Origin: Viola odorata
Lineage: Eukaryota > Streptophyta > Magnoliopsida > Malpighiales > Violaceae
Assembly: GCA_963691705.1 (NCBI GenBank)
Contig: OY829537.1
Span: 73,553,352 to 73,617,351 of the forward strand
Length of the DNA stretch: 64,000 bases
Direction of reading: 5' to 3'
Positions 22,501-33,100 of this stretch are shown one piece after another. Position 1 is the stretch's first letter, and the number at the start of each line of letters is the position of its first letter. A program made the translations under genes and the position numbers. The notes under the pieces are model-generated. The model was not told the origin of the DNA and searched no databases. It saw nothing but the letters and a program-made list of their open reading frames with translations.

Positions 22501-23456
22501 TGATTAACACCCATCAAAACCAGCAGACATTTTACTTTAACACTCATCCATCCATAAGTCTATGCAAACACATAAAAATACCAGTATTTTGTGAACAAAT
22601 AAGAGCCTATTGAAGGCAATTGGCCATTTTTTTCAACATTGACTAGCTAGTCAGCAACAATGATGCAATTTCAACAAAAAGCTAACACCAGGGCAATCAC
22701 ATAACCTCCATTTCAGCACGGGTTAGCTCCTCACAATGCTCACAAAATTAGCCAACAAGATAATGACTGAAAGTCACTAAACAAGTAAATTAACACTCTA
22801 ACACTCACACTAAGCAAAATCTCAACGACCCACACCACATTTTTCACCTTAGACTTCATCAAAACAGTTGAAATCCTCGACAGAATTGGGAATTTGCATC
22901 TTCGCTGCAAGGTTTAATGTTTATAAACATAGAAGGATAGAAATAACCATACTCAATTAATTGGTTGATTAAGGACACACGTAACAAGAAACAACAACAA
23001 AATACCCAGGCACAAAATCAATTATTTTCGTGTGTTTCTTTGATAATTAGCATACACAGCAGATTGGCATGCCCAAAAATTCAAATCAAAACCCAGAATT
23101 GAATGAGATGCAACATATGTAGACCCAATTGGGAAACTGACCTGAAATTTTAAAACCCAAACATAAAATTTGGGATAGAGGCTGCGAGATAGAGACTGCG
23201 AGGGTGAGTGGCGGAGGGCGAGGGCGAGGGTGAGACAGATCCGGAGGGTGAGAGGCGGAAGCCGAGGGCGGTGGAGCAGCAGCGGCGATGGCTCGGCAGG
23301 TGACGACGATGGTGACGGAGATGAGAGTTCCCTCAGTCGGCCACAACGACGGTGACGACGATGGTGAGGGAGGCAGCGAGGGTGAGAGGCGGAGAGAATG
23401 AGAGAGCGAGAGAGCTTGTTTGGAGGAGAATGAGGATGTTCGGTTGTTTTCTTGGT

Positions 23457-23464
23457 TATTTATA
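23457..23464 (-). promoter_or_regulatory. TATA box of element B
   Basis: TATAAATA on the minus strand in the context 'accaggtataaataacc', identical in context to 15135-15142 of element A. The sequence after it is a CT-rich leader of about 300 bp leading towards the AGO exons. Confidence 0.6.
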
Positions 23465-25194
23465 CCTGGTATTCTTGTAATTAACAAGAAGTACCCTCAA
23501 CATTTTTGTCCATTTTGTGCAAAAGTCAGCTTCCCGTGTTTTGGTCTTGAAGGATTTCCACCCACTGCTCCCTCAGACTCCTTTCTGATTTTGGAGCAAA
23601 TGAAGGCAAAATGGACTAGAGCTTTTAAAAAGCTCTGGTTGAAAAGGAGGCAGCCAAACACCACTTTGGTTGATTTTCTACTTGGGAAATGACTTTCCCA
23701 AGTAGAACCAGAAACCCAAACGGGGACTTAACCCATTTTCCTTCTCGTTTTAGGGCTGCAGTCGCAACCCTTTCTTCTCCTTTCTTATTTATTCTTTCTT
23801 TTCTTTTCCTTATTCTCTCCTTATTTCTCCTTTTCTTCTTCAACCGGGCGAGCACGGCGATGGTGCTGGAGGCCGAGGAAGAGATTGAGCGCGGTGGTGA
23901 TGGCGCGGCAGTGCTGGAGGAGCAGCGGCGACGGCGAGCAGCGGCGGTTGGGTGGTTGTGGCTGAGTCGTTGTGGCTGGGATTTAATTTGGGGTTTGGGT
24001 GATTTGATTGGTTTGGGTTAATTTAATTGGTTTGGCTTGGTGCTGGCGGTGATGGGTTGGATCGGCTACTGCGGTGATGAGATGGCCGGCGGTGGGCAGC
24101 GGCAACGGCGAGCAGTGGAGGAGATTTGGTTCGGGTGGCACTGGTTTAGTTTCGGGTTTGGTAATTGAGGAGAGGGATTGGTAACTAATTTGATTTTTGC
24201 AGAGGGTTTGATTCGGATTTTTGGCAGAGAAGGATTTTAATTGAATTTGGCAGGGATTGGATTTATTGGGCAGAGGATTCGGATTGGGAATTAATTTTGG
24301 CAGAGGGATGGTTTGATTTAATTGGGTTGATTTCTGGTTTGTTTAATTGGCAGTTGGATTGTTCGGGTTTGGCTGGATGGATTTGGTATTTTTGGATCGA
24401 ATTCGGTTGCGGATTTATGGTTTAATTTGGCAGGGGATTGGATTTAATTTGGGATTGGAATTTGGATTTCTAGGAGGGATGGAGTTTGGATTTGGCTAAT
24501 TGAGATGGAATTTGGATTGGGCTTGATTAATTTGGATCGGGCAGAGGATTGGAATTGGAATTAATTTGGTAGGAGATTTAGGATTGGGATTTAATTTGGA
24601 TCGAGGGAGAGGAAGATGGTTTTGTCTCCCGGATTTGGCAGAGGGATAATTGTTCGGTGGATTTTCTGATTGTTGCCTCCTCCCTTCTGTAAAGGACTTG
24701 CTCTTAATTTATAGAGGGTGAGGTATATTGAGGAGGTAGGGGTCCAACGATGGTAATGAGAGCAAGGGATTAATTCAAATCCCTGTCAGAGATCTTTTAA
24801 GAAAAATTGAAGGATTGAGCGGGGTTTATGGGATCTGTTTTGACGAATGGAGAGGGTGTCAAATTTCTTTTGAAAATTTGGGAAGAGTAACCGTTTGTGT
24901 CTGATTTGGTTTGAAAATGGAAGAGGGAGAGAGGTATGGTTCGGTGGTATATATATTTTGGTATTATTTAGTTCGAGCTAACGGTCCGATAAACCGATAA
25001 AACCTCGAATAAAAATACGAATAAAAAATAAAATAAATAATGAAAAATAAATAATAGTAATAATAATAATGATAATAATGATAATAATAATATTTAACAA
25101 TATAGTTAACAAAAATTATGGACGATAAAAATATAAAATGTGGGTATGTTATGATATAGTAACGATTACTCCTGTCAAAAATCGGGTAGCAACA

Positions 25195-25215
25195 GTTGCC
25201 CCCTCTTTACTGTCT
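25195..25215 (-). other. Polypurine tract of Tat-like element 1
   Basis: On the minus strand, AGTAAAGAGGGGGCAAC directly precedes the 3' LTR (TGTTGCTACCC). The same sequence adjoins the LTR of the second element at 38458. It primes plus-strand DNA synthesis in LTR retrotransposons. Confidence 0.75.
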
Positions 25216-25299
25216 TATCAAAAATAAAGTGTAACTGTGATTTTTGATGAGCAGTAAAGACGGTTGCCCCAACGCCACGAATGTTTTAGAAAAAAGAAA

Positions 25300-26095
25300 A
25301 TGGCTCCACTTGGATACCATGATGTAGGAATGTAAATAGCGAAAATGTGATCTTACCTCCACTCGGATGTCTTGCAGAAATATAAATTGCGTAAATATAA
25401 ATTTACCTCCAGTAGGATGTTGATGCAGAAGTTTAAATTGCGGGAAAATAAACTCAGTTCCACTCGGATGCTGATGGCTTCACTCAGATGCCCCCACTCG
25501 GATGTGGATGCGAACATTTAAATTGCTTAAATGTTAATGTACCTCAATTTGGATGTTGGCGTGGGAATTTAAATTGCACGAAAATAAATTCAGCTCCACT
25601 TGGACGCTGATGGCTCCACTCGGATGCCTTGCAGGAATGTAAAATGCGGTTTCACTCGGACGTCTCCCCTCGAATACCGCGATACATAAACATAAATCCA
25701 GCTCTACTCAGACGCTGGTGGCTCCACTCGGATGCCTTGCAATTTCAGTTCACTCGGACACTGATGACTCCACTCGGACGTCTTGAAATAACGGCTCTAC
25801 TCAGATGTCGACGACTCCACTCGGATGTTGAAAAATTCAGCTCCACTTGGACGCTGATGGCTCCACTCGGATGCCTAAAAAAACTCAGTTCCACTCGGAC
25901 ACTGATGACTCCACTCGGATGTCTTACAAAAAGTAAAATGCGGATTCATTCGGACGTCTCCCCTCGAATACCGCGATGCTTAAACATAAATCCAGCTCTA
26001 CTCAGACGCTGGTGGCTCCACTCGGATGCCTTGCAAATTCAGTTCCACTTGGACACTGATGACTCCACTCGGATGCTGATAATCACGACTGATTC
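25300..26095. repeat. Tandem array built on CCACTCGGATG
   Basis: Dozens of imperfect copies of short units such as 'ggctccactcggatgcc' and 'gactccactcggatgt' are spaced by 'aaatgtaaattgcg'-like linkers. A longer block repeats at a spacing of about 297 bp (near 25646 and 25943, both with 'cggacgtctcccctcgaata'). It lies between pol and the 3' LTR. Open frames here are by-products. Confidence 0.85.
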
Positions 26096-26189
26096 TGCAA
26101 AACAAAGATTAAATTCTTGTTGACAGCATTAACATTAACTGGTTTTGGGAGGATCATCCTCATCCATGTTAGTAAGCTTCAAAGCATTT

Positions 26190-27375
26190 AATTTTTCTGA
26201 AAGGTGGGGGTTGAACCGCCACATGTTTTTTTGCAAGGTGGGGTTTGAACCGCCACATGATTTTTTGAAATGTGGGGTTTTTGAACCGCCACACAATTTT
26301 ATTTTTGAAAGGTGGGGTTTGAACCGCCACACGATTTTCTGAAATGTGGGGTTTGAATCGCCACATGATTTTTTTTTATTTTTTTGAAAGGTGGGGTTTA
26401 AACCGCCACATGATTTTTTGAAAGATGGGGTTTAAACCGCCACACGATTTTTTGCAACGTGGGGTTTGAATCGCCACACGATTTTCTGAAATGTGGGGTT
26501 TGAATCGCCACACGATTTTTTTTTTTTTTTGAAAGGTGGGATTTGAACCGCCACATGATTTTTGAAAGGTGGGGTTTGAACCGCCACATGATTTTTGAAA
26601 ATGTGGGGTTTGAACCGCCACACGATTTCTTGAAAGGTGGGGTTTGAACCGCCACACGATTTTTTTGAAAGGTGGGGTTTGAACCGCCACATGATTTTAG
26701 AAATGTGGGGTTTGAACTGCCACAGGATTTTAGAAAGGTGGGGTTTGAACCGCCACACGATTTTTTGAAAGGTGGGGTTTGAACCGCCACATGATTTCTT
26801 GAAAGGTGGGGTTTAAACCGCCACATGATTTTTTGAAAAGTGGGTTTTGAACCACCACATGATTTTTGAAATGTGGAGTTTGAACCGCCACACGATTTCT
26901 TGAAAGGTGGGGTTTGAACCGCCACACGATTTTTTTGAAAGGTGGGGTTTGAACCGCCACACGATTTTTTTGATTTTTTTTAAAGGTGGGGTTTGAACCG
27001 CCACATGATTTTTTGAAAGGTGGGGTTTGAACCGCCACATGATTTTTGAAAATATGGGGTTTAAACCGCCACACAATTTCTTGAAAGGTGGGGTTTGAAC
27101 CGCCACACGATTTTTTTGAAAGGTGGAGTTTGAACCGCCACATGATTTTTTGAAATGTGGGGTTTAAACCGCCACATGATTTTTTGAAAAGTGGGTTTTG
27201 AACCGCCACATGATTTTTGAAATGTGGAGTTTGAACCGCCACACGATTTCTTGAAAGGTGGGGTTTGAACCGCGACACGATTTTTGAACCGCCACACAAT
27301 CATTTTGAAAAAAGTGGGGGTTTTGAACCGCCACACAAGGTTGAAAAGTGGGGTTTGAACCGGCACATCATTTTT
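26190..27375. repeat. 34-bp minisatellite with GGTGGGGTTTGAACCGCCAC core
   Basis: About 35 imperfect copies of a roughly 31-36-bp unit (core 'ggtggggtttgaaccgccac', linker 'acgattttttgaaa'). All three minus-strand frames stay open over long stretches because the unit length is not a multiple of three and contains no stop in any phase, giving cyclic words VAVQTPPF, VWRFKPHL and CGGSNPTF. The array is flanked on both sides by copies of the pol-end words (TNMDEDDPP near 26150, MNGDDL near 27390), so it seems to have expanded at the end of pol. Confidence 0.93.
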
Positions 27376-27384
27376 TGATAGATC

Positions 27385-28010
27385 ATCGCCATTCATGTAT
27401 TAAAGCCATTTTCCGAGAACGTATGTTTGACCACATATGGACCTTCATACTTGGGAGCCCACTTTTCTAGATCGTCCTCCTGATGAGGAAAGACCTTCTT
27501 CACTACTCACTCCGCGGCTCTGAACTCGCGAGGTCGCTCTTTCTTTTTATAAGCATTAGCCATCCTCATGGTTGTCAATTATATCTCTAAGACGAGATTC
27601 AACTGTCCATACTTCTCTTTCGCCTAATCGGATTCTTCCTGATTCAGCCAAGACTTCGAGAGAAGGAATTTCCACCTCGAGTGGAATCACTACTTCCATG
27701 TTGCAAACTAGGGAATAAAGAGTTGCCCCCCATAGAAGTACGAATAGCAATATGATAAGCGCGGAAAGGAAAAGGAAGCACGTCGTGTCAATCCTTATAA
27801 GTGATCACCATCTTCTGGATAATCTTCTTCAAGTTACTGTTTAGCTTTACTGTGCCATTCATTTGCGACGGCCAGGTGAGGAGATTCGATGTCGTCGGCT
27901 TGGACTCATGTTTCATCGGAATGCGATGCTCAAATATATTAGGGTAACGACCCGACGTATCTTTATATGATCATACGAAAACATCCATTTACTCGTTGAG
28001 GAATGAAATC
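27385..28010 (-). pseudogene. Tat-type pol relic: RT start fused to integrase end
   Basis: Minus-strand words run from WMFSYDHIK near 27990 (the 'WSYEDMPG' start of Tat RT) directly into NLKKIIQKMV, then LYSLVCNMEVVIPLEVEIPSL near 27700 and KWAPKYEGPYVVKHTF near 27450. The last two are the integrase C-terminal region typical of Tat/Ogre elements. Most of RT, all of RNase H and the integrase core are missing, so a large internal deletion joined them. Several frameshifts and stops are present. Confidence 0.75.
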
Positions 28011-29600
28011 AACTTCTCACAGAGTTCGAGATCATTCCAATCTCGACTATTTTCTGATGTTCTTGCCCCCAAGTTTATCTCTTTAAACTTCTCCTGACGA
28101 GGGACTTACTAAATGGGCTGACTTGTATGGAGCCTTAACATCATCCTCCTTTGTGGCGGTAATCTCTTTTGAGAGAGACTTTTAGGAAGCATGGTGGTGG
28201 TCTAATTTACCTATCGACTTTCTAGACCTTTTCAATGAGCTTCAAGATGGTTCTTTTTCTCAAAAAATATGGAATGTCGAAGTTGTATTGACCCAAGTAG
28301 ATCTCTAGTTGATGATCTTTGGGGATTCTGTTATACTATTTTCAGACACGGGTCTATTCCTCTTTTGTAATAAAGAACCAGCGAACCCTCTCTTGGTTTG
28401 CTTTGTTTCTCAACTTCTTTGGAGATATAACACCTCCCGCTCTGGGTCATGCCCCCCCAATTTTAGCAATGGTGGAAGAAGGAAGATGAAAGATGGAAGA
28501 TCCCGTAATTGACAGCCTTCCCTAGCTTTTAACAAGGCTAGAGTCCCCGCCCTTTACGTTTCTTTCCGAAATCCAAAATCCAACCTGGATGCCTAAAGAA
28601 TCTATTAACTATTTCACCTTCTGTAAGAAGATCGCACAATCTTAGATTCTATGCTTACTTGCCCCCAGGCAAAATAAACAATCCTCTCAAATTACCCTCT
28701 GAATGTCGCAGATATCTTCCTTTGACTAGCGCAAAGCTTTTCTCGTGGTAACTCCTAACGCTTAAAGGAAAGGGATCATCAATCTTCTTGACTGAAACAA
28801 TATTCACTCCTTCATCACCTAAGGAATGATTCGGAAGAGGGTCGATTGTTGTTTTAAGTTCTTTGGTTAATCCTTCTAAGAGGATCCACTCGCACTTGAT
28901 TAAGTGACGAACTTGTTCCTTGAAAGATGGAACAATTCTTTAGAGTGTGACTCCGAGCTCCCGCATGGTATGCACATGTATCATTAGGATTGAACTCCTT
29001 CGGGAGATAAGTTTGGAAAGGTCGGATTGGAGTTGGTACGATCTAATCGATTGCTTAGAAGATGCTCTTAGATTTCTGGAAGAGGTAGTGGTGGCTCGAT
29101 AGTTTTGGTTATCTTGGTTTTTTGTGTTCTTTGGTGGGTTATATGGTATTATTTGTATGTGTTATTGCAACATTTGTAGTGGGTATTATGGGAAAAGTGG
29201 AAACGTTTCTTAGTTCCGACGATAGTTTTGGTGATTTTGATTGGGATTTGTTTTTGGTTCTGTGGGGGGTCATATGGTCTTTTGGTTAATCTTTCGAAGG
29301 AGGTCCATCCACGCTTGATCAAGTGACGAACATGTGCTTTAAAGGTGGAATAATACTCTAGAGTGTAATCCGGAGTTCCTTATCCAATTGCGCCAATTAC
29401 AGATCAGGGCATAGAGGGACTCGTAATAGTAGATAGAAAAGTGGGCCCCGTTGTATGAACAAAAGTCGGGCGGATAATCAAGTGTCATCTTGTCCCGTTC
29501 TTTTCCAGCTTATAATGCTCGCTCTATAGCAGTTCAGAGTTGCTCCTCTAGCTCCGCTATCTTCATGACCAGTTCTGTCATTTTTCGTGTTTGAAGAACT
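28011..29600 (-). pseudogene. Decayed gag and leader of Tat-like element 1
   Basis: Scattered minus-strand words fit a degraded Tat gag: MTELVMKIAELEEQL near 29570, VRHLIKCEWILLEGLTKEL near 28900, then PLPNHSLGDEGVNIV near 28830. 'aacttaatcaagtg'-like sequence recurs near 29310 (HVRHLIKRGWTSFERLTK), suggesting an internal duplication. Stops occur every few dozen codons. Confidence 0.45.
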
Positions 29601-30120
29601 TTCGGGGGAATAGTTCTATCTTTAACCTTCCTTGAAAAGATTAGAATCGCATAATGGAGAATAATGGAAATAACGAAGCAAGTTGTAAAATACATCATGG
29701 CAATAATGAAGCAAATTGGAATATATACATGGGATATATCATGGCAATGGTGAAGCAAATTGGAACATATACATGCAATCATGATGCACGTGCTGGGGTA
29801 ATTTCAACTATTTCTAACTGGCTGAAAGGCTCCCGGACGATACCAAGAAGAGGTCCCTCAGTAAATGGATATGTGATTGCTTACTGGGACCTAAGTCCAT
29901 CAGGGCGCTCACCCATTTAGGGGTTCTAGTCCGAGTTTAGGGTTCATGAAAGCTTACTGGGACCTAAGTCCATCAGGGCTTCACTAATACCAACCTAATC
30001 CTATTTGGGAAGGGCCCGGCGGCAGGGCATTATGCGTGAAATGCGTGTGAGAATACAACAATTGATATCAAAGTGAATAAACAAATAAATAACAATAAAC
30101 ACCTCAAGCAAATACTTCCG
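29601..30120. other. Untranslated leader of Tat-like element 1
   Basis: No gene is seen. A short duplication, 'cttactgggacctaagtccatcaggg', occurs near 29880 and 29953, and an AT-rich repeat 'atcatggcaat...gaagcaaattgga' near 29695-29765. Confidence 0.5.
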
Positions 30121-30155
30121 GCTTCGACCCTAAGTCCCTAGTGAAGTCGCCAAAC
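30121..30155 (-). other. Primer binding site region
   Basis: Reading minus from the LTR end: GTTTGGCGACTTCACTAGGG. From memory this matches the TTTGGCGACTCCGCTGGGGA-type sequence next to the 5' LTR of many Tat/Ogre elements, thought to pair with a tRNA 3' end. It fixes the element's orientation as minus. Confidence 0.6.
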
Positions 30156-33100
30156 TGTTGCACCGTCGCGGAGCGAAATTCGGGACGCAAATGAAATCAC
30201 ATAACAATGAAGTCGCCACCCTATTTTTTCTAAGGTTTAGGGAAACCTAAAAAGTCCGAAAACGAAGAAGAAGAAAATAAAAACTAAGGCACAAAAAGGG
30301 TCTAAACCCGAGAACGATGGTTCGGGGTCGTTTTATGGACTCGGGAAGGTGTTAGGCACCCGAGTCTCATCCTAGAAAAGGTTACCGGTTCTGAAAAGAG
30401 GTGTTTAAAAATCATGTTGAAAACAACTAATTGGGCCCTCAGGGGGAATCGTCGCTTTAGTTTTTAGTTGGTTTGGATTGATTTTATCCTAATTATTGTC
30501 GAGTTGTTAAAAAAGAAAATAAACATTTTATCCTCTAAAAGATAAAAAAGGTCGGTTATATACCTATTCCGATTATATTTAGCCAAGTTCAAGATTAGTC
30601 CGATTACATGCGAAATTGGTGAAATTACTACCGTTTTATTTAATCTTTACCAAAGTGACGATCCTAGTGAACAACGATGGATCACTATCATCATCGGGCC
30701 AATGCACGTGATTAATCCTATTTACTAGGTGATTCTACGCATGCATAGACTAGCAAAGTACCGTTTGGAATGAATGCGAAAACACGTTGAAAAGAGAAAA
30801 ACCGGGAAGTGGGGTCGAAGCCGCGCACATAACACATTCATCAAGATAACATAAATTAAAATACAATCGTAGGGTCGGAGCCGCACACGAAACACATTCA
30901 TCAAGATAAGCGTAAATTAAAGTAAATTCGTGGGGACGAAGCTGCACACGAAACACATTCATCAAGGTAAGCATAAATTCGTGGGGACGAAACCGCACAC
31001 GAAACAAGCATAAATTAAAGCACATTCATCGGTGTAAGCATCATGCAAACGCATATGAATATATATATAAAAAGTATTGAATAAATAAAAGGGTGGAGGA
31101 AAATATACTTGAGGGCGAATACCGATTTATTCTAACCTACAAAACCGAGGTTAGTAGCACAAGCAACAATAAATAATTTCGCAACTCAAATAAATGAGGA
31201 GTGAGCTCTAAAGCTCGAGTTTGGAAAATCATCACCAATATTGAAGTCGGCGAAGCATCCGATACCTTCTCGTTTCTTCCGTATGTACCTGAAAAGGACG
31301 CCGGGGGGTTTCCCCGGCGTATTCACTCCGACGATCAAGTCAGTCGAAAGTCATTACGAATGCATAATAAAATATATTGTTGATGCACATAAATATATCC
31401 ACATTCATAAGCATAAATAAAAATCTATTCGTGGAGTCAAAGCCGCACACGAAACAAGCATAAAATCATCAGAATTCTAACGATTCTAAATAATCATGCA
31501 TACGAATAGACAATAAATTAAATCAATGATTTTAATAACGGAATAGTGAGCTCTAAAGCTCAAGTTTAGAAATTTTGTCACCGATATCGATGATCGTAAG
31601 ATATCCACTCGGAATGATAATTGCAGACTCGGTACTTGCCAAAAACGAAGAAATAGTTAGTACGCGATTTTAATTAAACGGGCTTGGGCCGCAGCCCATT
31701 TCTTTTATTTTTCTCCCATGGGCCGCAGCCCATTTCCCTTTTCCTTCTTTGGGCGGCAGCCCATTCTTTTTTTTTCTTTTATTCCCAACCCCTCTTATTC
31801 CTTCTCCTTCTCTTTTAACCCATTTTCCTTCTCGTTTTAGGGCTGCAGCCGCAGCCCTTTCTTCTCCTTTCTTATTTATTCTTTCTTTTCTTTTCCTTAT
31901 TCTCTCCTTATTTCTCCTTTTCTTCTTCAACCGGGCGAGCACGGCGATGGTGCTGGAGGCCGAGGAAGAGATTGAGCGCGGTGGTGATGGCGCGGCAGTG
32001 CTGGAGGAGCAGCGGCGACGGCGAGCAGCGGCGGTTGGGTGGTTGTGGCTGAGTCGTTGTGGCTGGGATTTAATTTGGGGTTTGGGTGATTTGATTGGTT
32101 TGGGTTAATTTAATTGGTTTGGCTTGGTGCTGGCGGTGATGGGTTGGATCGGCTACTGCGGTGATGAGATGGCCGGCGGTGGGCAGCGGCAACGGCGAGC
32201 AGTGGAGGAGATTTGGTTCGGGTGGCACTGGTTTAGTTTCGGGTTTGGTAATTGAGGAGAGGGATTGGTAACTAATTTGATTTTTGCAGAGGGTTTGATT
32301 CGGATTTTTGGCAGAGAAGGATTTTAATTGAATTTGGCAGGGATTGGATTTATTGGGCAGAGGATTCGGATTGGGAATTAATTTTGGCAGAGGGATGGTT
32401 TGATTTAATTGGGTTGATTTCTGGTTTGTTTAATTGGCAGTTGGATTGTTCGGGTTTGGCTGGATGGATTTGGTATTTTTGGATCGAATTCGGTTGCGGA
32501 TTTATGGTTTAATTTGGCAGGGGATTGGATTTAATTTGGGATTGGAATTTGGATTTCTAGGAGGGATGGAGTTTGGATTTGGCTAATTGAGATGGAATTT
32601 GGATTGGGCTTGATTAATTTGGATCGGGCAGAGGATTGGAATTGGAATTAATTTGGTAGGAGATTTAGGATTGGGATTTAATTTGGATCGAGGGAGAGGA
32701 AGATGGTTTTGTCTCCCGGATTTGGCAGAGGGATAATTGTTCGGTGGATTTTCTGATTGCTGCCTCCTCCCTTCTGTAAAGGACTTGCTCTTAATTTATA
32801 GAGGGTGAGGTATATTGAGGAGGTAGGGGTCCAACGATGGTAATGAGAGCAAGGGATTAATTCAAATCCCTGTCAGAGATCTTTTAAGAAAAATTGAAGG
32901 ATTGAGCGGGGTTTATGGGATCTGTTTTGACGAATGGAGAGGGTGTCAGATTTCTTTTGAAAATTTGGGAAGAGTAGCCGTTTGTGTCTGATTCGGTTTG
33001 AAAATGGAAGAGGGAGAGAGGTAGAGCTGTCAAAACGGGTCCGGGACCCGTGGACCCGGCCCGGTCCCGGCAATTCGGGCCGGTTCCGGGACTAATTTTT

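Larger units (their letters stand above)
19976..23727 (-). mobile_element. Gene-carrying PIF/Harbinger-type element B, with AGO4-type exons
   Basis: A 3752-bp element flanked by TTA at 19973-19975 and 23728-23730. The homologous LTR at 31815-31817 has a single TTA with no insert, so the boundaries are certain. The left end is GGGTTTGTTTGGCGTTCTGG; the reverse complement of the right end is GTCCCCGTTTGGGTTTCTGG. It has the Tourist-like GTTTGG ends and 3-bp target duplication expected of PIF/Harbinger, and no transposase. Its own TATA promoter and leader (about 23470-23090, minus) are followed by Argonaute exons in sense orientation. Confidence 0.9.
18279..25194 (-). repeat. 3' LTR of Tat-like element 1, with nested PIF element
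   Basis: Matches 30156-34232 over its length apart from the insertion at 19976-23727 (TTA target duplication). In the first 280 bp the two LTRs differ at roughly seven positions by eye. A segment at about 19585-19615 is absent from the other LTR. It ends with (AAT)n-type microsatellite sequence near 25045-25095 before ATCGGGTAGCAACA. Confidence 0.92.

Noticed and set aside
23086..23487. 133-codon minus frame (Ser/Pro-rich) as a protein upstream of the AGO exons
   Set aside because: It starts upstream of the TATA box and runs through the CT-rich leader shared with element A; it reads as 5'-UTR-type sequence.
25629..26123. 164-codon plus frame
   Set aside because: It is a translation of the CCACTCGGATG repeat array.
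26190..27375. Long minus-strand open frames (up to 189 codons) as repeat proteins (VAVQTPPF/VWRFKPHL/CGGSNPTF)
   Set aside because: They are translations of one short DNA repeat in three phases; no start context, domain or conservation supports a protein.
31670..32108. 119-codon plus frame and 90-codon minus frame
   Set aside because: The same LTR sequence occurs at 23689-24021 with a different upstream part because of the PIF insertion; it is not a gene.
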